Shown: positions 1 through 5,840, numbered from the stretch's first letter. The stretch: 10,468 nucleotides of DNA from Clostridiales bacterium (GCA_021203685.1 JAJQAS010000043.1:1-10468); one strand, 5' to 3'. Translations and numbers: made by a program. The notes: a model not told the origin generated them from the letters alone.

Positions 1-54
1 GTGGTAAAGCACCAGATCAACAAACAGCTCATAGGGTATCTGCACGTTCTTCAT
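1..54 (-). CDS. Small mobile-element protein, N-terminus only
   Basis: This is a partial gene: only the first 18 codons are in the window and it continues past base 1. The visible protein starts MKNVQIPYELFVDLVLYH. The ATG at 54-52 is preceded on the minus strand by a good ribosome site (AAGGAG, about 9 nt upstream). From memory, small conserved proteins with a similar start sit next to replication genes in Firmicutes integrative elements, but their function is unknown and I assign none. It lies downstream of the helicase gene on the same strand, across a 187-bp gap that holds a long imperfect palindrome, so it may be transcribed with the helicase or separately. The start is fairly secure; the identity is not. 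Confidence 0.6.
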   Translation of the reverse strand, partial: MKNVQIPYELFVDLVLYH

Positions 55-114
55 GGTTTACATCTCCTTCCATGTTGAAGCCACATTTGATGCATTAAAA
101 AGGAACTTCAATTT

Positions 115-144
115 GTTGCGTGTATTGCGTGTTGCGTGTTACGT
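115..144. repeat. Short tandem heptamer, GTTGCGT type
   Basis: Copies of GTTGCGT occur at 115-121 and 131-137, with a 9-nt variant (GTATTGCGT, 122-130) between them and a GTTACGT variant at 138-144. The right part also forms the left arm of the 131-228 inverted repeat. This is low-complexity intergenic sequence with no coding potential seen. Confidence 0.5.
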
Positions 145-228
145 GGCGCTTAAAGTGCGAAATAGTGCTTCTTATTGCCCAAAGTTATGAGAAACTAAGC
201 ACTAATCACTGAACATGTGACACGCAAC
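131..228. repeat. Long imperfect inverted repeat (about 98 bp)
   Basis: The outer arms are GTTGCGTGTTAC (131-142) and GTGACACGCAAC (217-228), complementary over 12 bp with one mismatch. Inner arms AGTGCTT (164-170) and AAGCACT (197-203) pair perfectly and are flanked by further AGTG/CACT matches. The unit fills the gap between the helicase stop and the next leftward gene. In RNA it would fold into a long interrupted hairpin. It could be a MITE-like insertion, an RNA processing or attenuation structure, or an element-specific repeat. Confidence 0.55.
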
Positions 229-241
229 TTTTCTGATTGGG

Positions 242-1552
242 TTACACTTCCGTATATCGGAGTGCAATACCTACCCCTTCATAACCCCGACACTTCTTCC
301 CATCAGGAAGTCGGATGCTGTCAGTGTCCGTGAGATTGTAGGCGCTGTAAATCTGAGCCATGCGGTGGTTGGCGAAGGACTTGCTTCCAAGCGGCTTTTC
401 GGCGTTGTCCTCGCACCACAGATGATAGGCGTCGTACAGCTTGCACGTGGGAGCCTCCAGGTGTGCCTGGAATCGGATATAGCCCTCCGAGGCCAGGAAG
501 TCCACAACATTGTTGGCGTTTCGTGCGATTTGCGAAAGATTCTCCTCGGCCCTATCACTGATGGTAAACTTGTAATTGTTGGCGATCAGCCGGTTCAGGC
601 CCTCCAGCATCCAGAGGAAGATACCCTCCTTTTCGGACACCAGCTTCTCTACCAGGAAGGGATCATCCTCCCGTCCGGCGGGTTTGTCCTTCGTGGTCAG
701 AACGATTTGACGGCGGAAGAAGCCATCCGTGCGGTCATGGAGTGCTGTCAGGGCTCCGTTTCCGAAGCACAGAAAGCGGGCATAGATTTGAACTTGCTGG
801 CTCTGGACACCCTTGCGCTCCACATCCATCTTGCACTCGGAGGTGACGATAGATTTGATGTGGTTCGTCTTGGGCAGAGCGTTCATGTCCATATCGTCGT
901 CCACCATTAACAGCTTACTCTCCAGGTCAGCACGGGCAAATCGGTTCGTCTCCACCTTCTGGATGCTGGTGGTGTTCATGCTGCTGCCGAAGATAGCGTT
1001 CATCACCAGACCGATGCGGCTCTTGCCTTCTCCACCCTTGCCGATAAGCATGAGCATCTTCTGCCCCTTGGTGGTGGGCAGCAGGCAGTAGCCCAGGTAC
1101 TCCTGCACGGTGGGAATGTCCTCCTCGTACAGAAGCTCGGACAGGAATTGTAGCCACCTTGTGGGCGTTGGGGCATCCGGTACATACCCGACAGCCAACC
1201 GGTTCATGCAGAACTCCTTGTCCTCGGTAAATGTGCCGTCCATGTGATAGGTTCCGTTGGCCACATGGATACGGTCTGTTTGCAGGGGCATCGGCTCTGA
1301 GTACGCCGCCATTTTCAGAGCGTTGAACAGGTGATCCACCTTCCGGGCGACCCCGGTATCCAGGTATTCATTGATTTCATAGAAGATGTCCCGCTTGATG
1401 CGGCTCTCATCTGCCACCAGACCGTCCACGGTATAGAAGTGATCGTGGATGCAGCGCATGGGGAAGGCATCCAGGAAGCAGTAGCAAAATAGTGGCTCGA
1501 TGATGTGCTTGTTCTTGTCCACCCATTCGGGTGCGTCTAATAATTCAGCCAT
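242..1552 (-). CDS. SF3/D5-like helicase, phage/plasmid primase family
   Basis: The product is a 436-residue replication ATPase of the phage/plasmid primase (P4 alpha / D5) group, expected to unwind DNA at the element's origin. A Walker A motif, GKGGEGKS, is at residues 171-178. An acidic Walker B (LLMVDDDM) is at about 214-221, an SF3-type motif C (FLCFGN, ending in the sensor Asn) at about 260-265, and an arginine-finger-like DGFFRR at about 276-281. Residues before about 160 resemble the D5 N-terminal region. No separate primase (Toprim-type) domain is visible, and at 436 residues it is much shorter than P4 alpha, so it may be helicase only. The ATG at 1552 has a strong ribosome site (GAGGAGG) that lies inside an overlapping 22-codon ORF, suggesting coupled translation. 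It belongs to the leftward unit behind the promoter at 2059-2087. The helicase call is firm; the exact role is inferred. Confidence 0.85.
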   Translation of the reverse strand: MAELLDAPEWVDKNKHIIEPLFCYCFLDAFPMRCIHDHFYTVDGLVADESRIKRDIFYEINEYLDTGVARKVDHLFNALKMAAYSEPMPLQTDRIHVANGTYHMDGTFTEDKEFCMNRLAVGYVPDAPTPTRWLQFLSELLYEEDIPTVQEYLGYCLLPTTKGQKMLMLIGKGGEGKSRIGLVMNAIFGSSMNTTSIQKVETNRFARADLESKLLMVDDDMDMNALPKTNHIKSIVTSECKMDVERKGVQSQQVQIYARFLCFGNGALTALHDRTDGFFRRQIVLTTKDKPAGREDDPFLVEKLVSEKEGIFLWMLEGLNRLIANNYKFTISDRAEENLSQIARNANNVVDFLASEGYIRFQAHLEAPTCKLYDAYHLWCEDNAEKPLGSKSFANHRMAQIYSAYNLTDTDSIRLPDGKKCRGYEGVGIALRYTEV

Positions 1553-1613
1553 AATAGGGTTCCTCCTCTCGCTGCCGCAGAATGTGGCTCTCTGGTCTCT
1601 GCTGTGTGTTCAT
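1545..1613 (-). CDS. 22-codon ORF coupled to helicase start
   Basis: On the minus strand, an ATG at 1613 with an upstream GGGAG ribosome site opens a 22-residue frame beginning MNTQQRPESH and ending EEEPYYG. Its TGA (1545-1547) lies just inside the helicase gene, an overlap of 8 nt. The helicase's own ribosome site is embedded in the codons for the Glu-rich tail. This layout is typical of translational coupling, where ribosomes finishing the short frame open or reload at the next start. Whether the peptide itself does anything is unknown. It could instead be a chance frame, but the good ribosome site and overlap make it worth annotating. Confidence 0.5.
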   Translation of the reverse strand: MNTQQRPESHILRQREEEPYYG

Positions 1614-1654
1614 TTCAAAAGTCTCCCTTCATCAAGTTATGTATGGCAGCAAAA

Positions 1655-1689
1655 CAGCAGGATACGGCAGCGGTACTGCCGCCCTGCTG
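1655..1689 (-). terminator. Hairpin between xis-like gene and mini-ORF
   Basis: CAGCAGG (1655-1661) pairs with CCTGCTG (1683-1689), and inside it GGCAG (1666-1670) pairs with CTGCC (1676-1680). On the minus strand the hairpin is followed by TTTTG. The U-run is short, so it may be a leaky terminator or an RNA-processing hairpin within the leftward unit. Nothing else is evident in 1614-1766. Confidence 0.4.
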
Positions 1690-1766
1690 CTTGAGCTACC
1701 ACGTTAACCAGCACCACCTAATGCAGCACACAGAAGGCGTTGCCTGCCAGGGAGAGGGACTTCCTT

Positions 1767-2008
1767 TTAGGCTGTAGCCTCTGTCTGACGGAAATAGCCG
1801 ATCTCCTCCCATACCTTGCGGTCAGGACAGTAGTAGTTGACTCATTGGAATCATCCAGTTTGATGGCATAGCCAAAAGTCAGGATTCCCTTCTGGAGTCC
1901 AATGCGGACATACTGTGCATCCTTTTTCATTGCCTTGGCGATCTCAGTGATCGGCACGTTGCGTCCGGTAAAAGGCGGCAGCTCAACGTAGAGCCTGCTC
2001 TCAGACAT
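1767..2008 (-). pseudogene. Excisionase-like winged-helix protein, frameshifted
   Basis: The frame from the ATG at 2008 encodes MSESRLYVELPPFTGRN, then a helix-turn-helix-like stretch (ITEIAKAMKKDAQYVRIGLQ, then KGILTFGYAIK). After about residue 46 (DSNES) it loses sense. The neighbouring frame then reads YYCPDRKVWEEIGYF to a TAA at 1767-1769, a natural-looking end for this small family. The distance from start to that stop is 242 nt, one short of a multiple of three, so one base is missing near a CAACTACTACTG run (about 1850-1858). Intact, it would be about 80 residues. Small basic winged-helix proteins placed between repressor and replication genes often act as excisionases or regulators; that role is inferred. 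A GTG at 2017 is an alternative start, but the near-consensus ribosome site (AAGGGGGTGAT) favours 2008. A sequencing error is possible. Confidence 0.65.
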
Positions 2009-2029
2009 ATCTATCACCCCCTTATCCCT

Positions 2030-2056
2030 AAAATACGTATTCTGAGTTCGTATTTT
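2030..2056. promoter_or_regulatory. Operator O1, AAAATACG-N11-CGTATTTT
   Basis: This is a perfect 8+8 bp inverted repeat with an 11-nt spacer. It overlaps the predicted transcription start of the leftward promoter. A second, less perfect copy with the same spacer length lies at 2101-2127. The likely ligand is the adjacent XRE-family regulator. The symmetry is seen directly; binding is inferred. Confidence 0.65.
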
Positions 2057-2058
2057 TG

Positions 2059-2087
2059 ATTATACACCTCTCAACTTCATGTGTCAA
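2059..2087 (-). promoter_or_regulatory. Consensus sigma-A promoter for leftward genes
   Basis: On the minus strand, TTGACA (2087-2082) and TATAAT (2064-2059) are separated by exactly 17 nt, a perfect match to the sigma-A consensus. The start of transcription should fall near 2052, inside the palindromic operator at 2030-2056, so the promoter looks strong but repressible. It drives the xis-like gene, the mini-ORF and the helicase. Confidence 0.85.
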
Positions 2088-2100
2088 CCCACTTAGCCCT

Positions 2101-2127
2101 AAAATATGAAAAAATAATTCGTATACC
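2101..2127. promoter_or_regulatory. Operator O2, AAAATATG-N11-CGTATACC
   Basis: This is a degenerate copy of O1 with identical geometry (8-nt halves, 11-nt spacer). Both sites are preceded by the same CCCT sequence. It abuts the -35 box of the rightward promoter (2130-2135) and lies upstream of the leftward -35, so a bound repressor could influence both directions, including its own gene. Confidence 0.5.
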
Positions 2128-2129
2128 TC

Positions 2130-2158
2130 TTGAAATCTGCCCACGACTATGCTATGAT
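2130..2158 (+). promoter_or_regulatory. Promoter for repressor-integrase genes
   Basis: TTGAAA (2130-2135) and TATGAT (2153-2158) are separated by 17 nt. The expected start is near 2165, which leaves a very short leader with the GAGGTGG ribosome site (2165-2171) almost at the RNA 5' end. Operator O2 lies just upstream. Confidence 0.7.
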
Positions 2159-2176
2159 GTCAGTGAGGTGGTTTAA

Positions 2177-2812
2177 ATGGCAACAGCAACTCCTACGGAA
2201 ATTGGAAACAGAATCCGTACAGCACGAAAACAGAAGGGCCTCAGTCAAACCGAGCTGGCAAACTTGCTTGGAAAAAGCATGAGGACCATTCAGAAGTATG
2301 AAAGCGGCGAAATCGAACCGTCCATTGCCATCATCAATGAGATCGCAAAACGGCTGGATGTGGAATCCGCTTATCTGATGGGCTACGGACGAACAAACGA
2401 AACAATGGATACCCTCTCCGATGTCATGGCTCTGATTGCGGAGCTGAGTGACAAGGCCGGGATTCGGTTTGAAATCGATGTAAAGCGTCCGCCCCACGCT
2501 GAAGAATGGACCTGTGCAATTCGATTCAATGGGAATCAGGCGGATGCTGAGCATAACGCCGACCTCTGTCTGTTTCTGGAATCCTTCCGGGATGAACGGG
2601 AACGGCTCGAAACCTATTGGTCTGACAGAGCGCAGTATGACGAGTGGCTCGATCATCAGTTGGCCTACTATGCGCCCATCCCGCTGGCCGACAGAGAGCG
2701 GGAGACATTGACACCAGAAGAACGGATTCGCCGCAGGGATACGCTTGTGGCCCAACAGGTAGAGCAGGCAAAACAAAAAGCTGCCGGTTTGGAAACCGAC
2801 AGTGAAAAGTAA
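2177..2812 (+). CDS. XRE-family transcriptional regulator
   Basis: This is a 211-residue DNA-binding protein. Residues about 9-65 form a Cro/C1-type helix-turn-helix (IGNRIRTARKQKGLSQTELA, then GKSMRTIQKYESGEIEPS), ending in the usual LMGY-type linker. The C-terminal two thirds is charged and matches no domain I recognise; no protease or peptidase motif is evident. The ATG at 2177 has a GAGGTGG ribosome site 5 nt upstream. It diverges from the xis-like/helicase unit across a region with two operator-like palindromes and precedes the integrase by 28 nt on the same strand. By analogy with C1/ImmR-type switches it probably represses the leftward promoter and controls its own. The HTH assignment is firm; the regulatory role is inferred from layout. 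Confidence 0.85.
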   Translation: MATATPTEIGNRIRTARKQKGLSQTELANLLGKSMRTIQKYESGEIEPSIAIINEIAKRLDVESAYLMGYGRTNETMDTLSDVMALIAELSDKAGIRFEIDVKRPPHAEEWTCAIRFNGNQADAEHNADLCLFLESFRDERERLETYWSDRAQYDEWLDHQLAYYAPIPLADRERETLTPEERIRRRDTLVAQQVEQAKQKAAGLETDSEK

Positions 2813-2840
2813 AACTGGGAGAAAGGAAGTTTGATAGTTT

Positions 2841-3893
2841 TTGAAATTACTCAACGGATATGGAAGCGTAAAGAAAATGTCCGGAAAGCGCAGAAAACCC
2901 TATATGGTTCGCAAAACCGCAGGCTGGAGATACGATGAGGCCAAGGATAAAATGGTGCAGGAGTATGTCATCATCGGCTATGCCGCAACCAAGGCAGAGG
3001 GCTTACAGATGCTGGCAGAGTTCAACCAGAATCCCTTTGATGTAAAAGCCTCGAAAGTCACCTTCCAGGAGGTTTACGAGCTGTGGTCGAAGTCCAAATA
3101 CCCGACCATATCCAAATCCAACGTTCACGGCTATGAAGCCTCTTATCGGGTGTGAGGAACCCTTTACAACAAGATCTTCAAGGAGATCCGGCTTGCAGAT
3201 TTGCAGTTTGTTGTGGACACCTGCGGGAAAAACTACCCGACCCTCAAGAAGCTGAAAGGGCTGTTCAACCAGCTATACAGCTATGCGATGAAAAATGACA
3301 TCTGCAACAAGGACTATTCCGAGTATGTAGACATTCTTCGCTACAAGGATAAGAATCCCGACAAGCGTGACCGCAGCAAGTTCACGGAGCAGGAGATCGA
3401 CCGGCTGTGGACGCTGAAAGACGACCCCTACTACCAGATCGTGCTGATGCTGATCTACAACGGCTGCCGTATCTCCGAGCTGCTTGATTTGAAGAAGGAG
3501 GATGTTCACCTGGAGGAGCAGTATTTCGACGTTATCAGCAGTAAGACGGAAAACGGTATCCGTAAGGTACCCATCGCAGACAAGGTGCTTCCATTTTACC
3601 AGACTTGGTATGAGAACTCTACTTGCGAATATCTCCTGCACACGCCGGAACAGAAGCACTTTGCGTATCGCAACTATTATGACAGCTATTGGACCCCGTT
3701 GATGCAGCAGCTTGGGTTTGCGCATAAGCCGCACGACACTCGGCATACCTGTATCTCCATGCTGGCGGAGGCCCATGTAGACCAGACCATGATTAAGAAG
3801 ATCGTGGGCCACTCAGGAGCCATGACACTGGCTGAGCGGGTCTACACCCATCTGGACATCCGGGCGTTGGTTGACGCAATCAACCAAATCTGA
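2841..3893 (+). pseudogene. int: Tyrosine integrase with in-frame TGA stop
   Basis: Read through one TGA (codon 105, 3153-3155), this is a full-length 350-codon tyrosine recombinase of the Tn916-like class that integrates and excises the element. The first 104 residues hold the arm-binding domain (NGYGSV near the start, then basic residues) and the beginning of the core-binding domain. Downstream in the same frame are the core-binding domain and the catalytic set: Arg210 (GCRISE), Lys235, His298-x-x-Arg301 (HDTRHTC), His324 (GHSG) and nucleophile Tyr335 (VYTH). The start is TTG at 2841 with a GAAAGGAAG ribosome site; an in-frame TAG at 2835 rules out an earlier start. Homologues as I recall them often have Cys near the stop position, one base away from TGA. 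All catalytic residues lie after the stop, so the product should be inactive unless read through or the base is a sequencing error. Confidence 0.88.
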
Positions 3894-3934
3894 TTCAGAA
3901 TGGAACGGGCAAGAAGAAATGCGCCAAATAGAAA

Positions 3935-3983
3935 ACAGGAGATGTTCTCCTGATGGAAAACATCTCCTGTCTGATTGGCTTTT
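3935..3983 (+). terminator. Hairpin terminator after integrase
   Basis: A perfect 12-bp inverted repeat, ACAGGAGATGTT (3935-3946) and AACATCTCCTGT (3959-3970), has a 12-nt loop and is followed 9 nt later by TTTT. It lies 41 nt after the integrase stop. The loop also allows a competing hairpin (AGGAGA/TCTCCT, 3937-3951). The distance to the T-run makes it a moderate terminator candidate. Confidence 0.5.
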
Positions 3984-4092
3984 GAAGGCTGTGATTTTTG
4001 TTTCCTACACGCTTCCTACCTGCTCCCTGTTCAAAAACACGGGAAACGATACAGGACACTTCACAGCCACACAAACAAGCGATTTCCCGCAA

Positions 4093-4110
4093 AAAGACGT
4101 CCAAAGACGT
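4093..4110. repeat. Direct repeat AAAGACGT x2, 10-bp period
   Basis: AAAGACGT occurs at 4093-4100 and 4103-4110, one helical turn apart, within 45 bp of the rpsI stop. Repeats in this position could be arm sites for the integrase. On the minus strand the same bases form a small hairpin (ACGTC/GACGT, TTTG loop) followed by CTTTTT, which might end rpsI transcription. Neither role is proven. The rest of 3984-4092 shows no gene or clear signal. Confidence 0.4.
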
Positions 4111-4160
4111 ACTGAGAAGCGGTAAAAAATCTGCTGATTATCGCTTGCTGAACTGAGGCG
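4111..4160. other. Probable attachment junction at rpsI 3' end
   Basis: The integrase gene, its terminator and short repeats end within about 30 bp of the stop codon of rpsI, and base composition changes at the same place. The 3' end of rpsI is an established integration site for some Firmicutes integrative elements. The S9 C-terminus (RRAPQFSKR) is intact, as expected when the att core lies within the last codons. The partner site lies outside the window, so the exact core cannot be defined. Confidence 0.5.
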
Positions 4161-4542
4161 CACGACGGGCGGCCTTGAGACCGTACTTCTTGCGCTCCTT
4201 CATACGAGAATCGCGGGTCAGATAACCGGCCTTCTTGAGGATGGCGCGGTACTCGGGGTCCATGCCCAGCAGGGCGCGGGAGATGCCGTGACGGATGGCA
4301 CCGGCCTGGCCGGTGACGCCGCCGCCGCTGACGGTGACAACGATGTCCACCTTGTCGGTGTTGTTGGTGGCGACCAGGGGCTGACGGACAATCAGCTTGA
4401 GGGTGTCCAGGCCAAAGTAATCGTCGATGTCCCGGTTGTTGATGGTGATGCTGCCGGTGCCGCCCTCATAGACGCGGACGCGGGCCACGGAGGACTTCCG
4501 GCGGCCAGTACCGTACAGATAAGGCTTCTTGCTCTGATACAT
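4138..4542 (-). CDS. rpsI: 30S ribosomal protein S9
   Basis: This is a 134-residue S9 protein of the small ribosomal subunit, whose C-terminal tail reaches toward the P-site tRNA. It shows the typical start (GTGRRKSSVARVRVY), glycine-rich middle (VVTVSGGGVTGQAGAIRHGI) and basic tail ending RRAPQFSKR, at normal family length. The ATG at 4542 has a GGGAGGG ribosome site. It lies 17 nt after rplM, the usual L13-S9 pair, and is driven by the promoter at 5075-5103. The mobile element is attached at its 3' end, so the native downstream terminator has been displaced and only a weak hairpin (4091-4110) is seen after the stop. Identification is secure. Confidence 0.98.
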   Translation of the reverse strand: MYQSKKPYLYGTGRRKSSVARVRVYEGGTGSITINNRDIDDYFGLDTLKLIVRQPLVATNNTDKVDIVVTVSGGGVTGQAGAIRHGISRALLGMDPEYRAILKKAGYLTRDSRMKERKKYGLKAARRAPQFSKR

Positions 4543-4559
4543 AGTTTGTTCCCTCCCAA

Positions 4560-4985
4560 TCAGTCAACGACGATAGGCTTCTGAGCCTGATGATTGTGCT
4601 CAGGGCCCTGGACCACGCGCAGACGCTTCAGCGCGGCGGCGCCCAGGCTGTTCTTGGGCAGCATACCCTTGACGGCCAGTTCCATGGCGAACTCAGGGCG
4701 CTTGGCCATCAGGGTGCCGTACTGGATCTCCTTCAGGCCACCGGTCCAACCGGAGTGGTGGCGGTAATACTTCTGAGTGAGCTTTTTGCCGGTGAGGACG
4801 GCCTTCTCGGCGTTGATGATGATGACGAAATCACCGCAGTCAACGTGAGGGGTGAACTCGGGCTTGGTCTTGCCCCGCAGGATGTCGGCGGCGGCGACAG
4901 CGGTCTTGCCCAGGGGCTTGCCAGCGGCATCCAGGACGTACCACTTGCGGCCCATAACGTCCTTTTTAGCCATATAAGTGGACAT
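4560..4985 (-). CDS. rplM: 50S ribosomal protein L13
   Basis: This is a 141-residue L13 protein, an early-assembly component of the large ribosomal subunit. Recognisable blocks are KWYVLDAAGKPLGKTA, RGKTKPEFTPHVDCGDFVII, the KKLTQKYYRHHSGWTGG segment and AVKGMLPKNSLG. The start at 4985 (MSTYMAKKDVMGRKW) is supported by a GGAGG ribosome site 8-9 nt upstream. A longer frame reaching 5057 would run through the structured leader and is rejected. It is the first gene of the rplM-rpsI operon, with S9 17 nt downstream. Confidence 0.98.
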   Translation of the reverse strand: MSTYMAKKDVMGRKWYVLDAAGKPLGKTAVAAADILRGKTKPEFTPHVDCGDFVIIINAEKAVLTGKKLTQKYYRHHSGWTGGLKEIQYGTLMAKRPEFAMELAVKGMLPKNSLGAAALKRLRVVQGPEHNHQAQKPIVVD

Positions 4986-5032
4986 ATTGCGAACCTCCAA
5001 TTTATAATCACGATCGAATGAAAAGAAAAGTT

Positions 5033-5069
5033 CCGCGCCGCAGCGAGTGGGAAGCACTGACTGGCGCGG
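5033..5069 (-). promoter_or_regulatory. Structured rplM leader hairpin
   Basis: In the RNA, CCGCGCC (5069-5063) pairs with GGCGCGG (5039-5033), and inside it AGTG (5058-5055 on the minus strand) pairs with CACT (5049-5046). The stem begins almost at the predicted transcription start and is followed by U-rich sequence (AACTTTTCTTTTC). Autoregulatory L13 leaders are known in Firmicutes, and this has the right position and size, but I could not match it to that family's consensus. Confidence 0.5.
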
Positions 5070-5074
5070 GTACT

Positions 5075-5103
5075 ATATTACCAAAAACCTATCCCCGTGT
5101 CAA
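5075..5103 (-). promoter_or_regulatory. rplM-rpsI promoter with AT-rich upstream tract
   Basis: On the minus strand, TTGACA (5103-5098) and TAATAT (5080-5075) are separated by 17 nt. Upstream of the -35, about 5109-5125, is an AT-rich tract (TTAAATTAAATT) suited to an UP element, which fits a strongly expressed ribosomal operon. Further upstream the DNA stays A-rich on this strand to about 5195. Confidence 0.85.
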
Positions 5104-5153
5104 CAGGGAATTTAATTTAATGGTGTATTATCTCTCTTTTCCTCTTGATACCG

Positions 5154-5173
5154 CTCGTTTTCTCTCGTTTTCT
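5154..5173. repeat. 10-bp tandem repeat CTCGTTTTCT x2
   Basis: Two exact adjacent copies of CTCGTTTTCT (5154-5163 and 5164-5173) are followed by a partial copy, in a pyrimidine-rich stretch upstream of both the rplM promoter and the flavin reductase gene. It is likely low-complexity DNA. A small hairpin, GCCCC/GGGGC with loop GTTTTT (5214-5229), lies nearer the flavin reductase start. I see no convincing promoter for that gene. Confidence 0.45.
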
Positions 5174-5271
5174 CATTTTCGTTTTTTCTTTTTGCTTCCG
5201 GCTCCGTTATATCGCCCCGTTTTTGGGGCATGACTAAGGGGAAAGAACCAAAAGGAGGTACACATTATAAT

Positions 5272-5760
5272 ATGGACATGACCGCGCTGTTTCAGCTTTC
5301 CTACGGAGTCTATGTGGTGGGGGTGGCGGACGCTGGCCGCCGCAACGGCTGCATGGTCAACTCCCTCATGCAGGTGACGGCCCAGCCGCCGGGACTGGTG
5401 GTGGGCCTGAACAAGGGCAGCCTCACCGCCCAGCTGCTCCGCAGGGCGGGCCGCTTCTCCGTCTCCGTGCTGGGGGAGAAGGCCGACCCCAGCCTCATCG
5501 GCACCTTTGGGTTTCGCTCCGGCAGGGACTGCGACAAATTCGCAGAGGTAGCTTGGGAGGAACGGGACGGCCTGCCCATCCTGCCCCAATGCTGCGCCTA
5601 TGCCCTCTGCGATGTCCGGCAGACAATAGATTTGGACACCCACTGGCTGTTTTACGGACAAGTCACCGACTGCAGCCACCTGACGCCGGGAACGCCCATG
5701 ACCTACGCCTACTACCACCGGGTCATCAAGGGAACACCGATTCAAGTACCAAAAGGCTGA
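5272..5760 (+). CDS. Flavin reductase / flavoredoxin-like protein
   Basis: This is a 162-residue FMN-binding split-barrel protein of the flavin reductase-like family, related to the flavodoxin-independent reductases and to the N-terminal domain of high-molecular-weight rubredoxins in anaerobes. Family blocks are FQLSYGVYVV, RRNGCMVNSLMQVT (flavin-contact region), LNKGSLTA, RFSVSVLGE, GTFGFRSGRDCDKF and TYAYYHRVIKG. It probably passes electrons between NAD(P)H or rubredoxin partners and an acceptor in the cytoplasm; the partner cannot be told from sequence. The ATG at 5272 follows an AAAGGAGG ribosome site (5251-5258, a long 13-nt spacing; ATG 5278 is an alternative). The upstream ATG at 5230 precedes that site and is rejected. 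No rubredoxin domain follows, and the tail after HRVIKG (TPIQVPKG) is unlike the usual proline-rich ending, so the C-terminus may be altered. Confidence 0.85.
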   Translation: MDMTALFQLSYGVYVVGVADAGRRNGCMVNSLMQVTAQPPGLVVGLNKGSLTAQLLRRAGRFSVSVLGEKADPSLIGTFGFRSGRDCDKFAEVAWEERDGLPILPQCCAYALCDVRQTIDLDTHWLFYGQVTDCSHLTPGTPMTYAYYHRVIKGTPIQVPKG

Positions 5761-5780
5761 CGGGAGTGCCAGCCAAAAGG

Positions 5781-5819
5781 GGACACTTTACCGGAAAACT
5801 GTCCAATTCAAAATTTTTT
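5781..5819 (+). terminator. Possible terminator after flavin reductase
   Basis: GGACA (5781-5785) pairs with TGTCC (5800-5804), with further TTT/AAA pairing inside, and a run of six T follows at 5814-5819. The 9-nt gap between stem and T-run weakens the case. The near-palindromic form could also be a remnant of a transposon end. Confidence 0.35.
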
Positions 5820-5840
5820 GTGAATATGGCCCGCTGCCTC

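Noticed and set aside
115..144. CRISPR array or iteron origin
   Set aside because: Units are only 7-9 bp without spacers, and too few and irregular for a replication iteron set.
2147..2854. Open frame antisense to the XRE regulator
   Set aside because: It covers the regulator and its promoter region on the opposite strand, with no supporting signals. The regulator has clear HTH homology.
3153..3188. TGA in the integrase as a selenocysteine codon, with a small GATCT/AGATC hairpin 18 nt downstream
   Set aside because: The stem is only 5 bp with no convincing bacterial SECIS loop, and selenocysteine is not expected in tyrosine recombinases. A nonsense mutation or base error is simpler.
4986..5057. 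Extended N-terminus of L13 from 5057
   Set aside because: It would translate the structured leader. The ribosome site and conserved protein start both point to 4985.
5261..5272. TATAAT just before the flavin reductase start as a -10 box
   Set aside because: No -35 lies at the right distance, and transcription would begin after the ribosome site.
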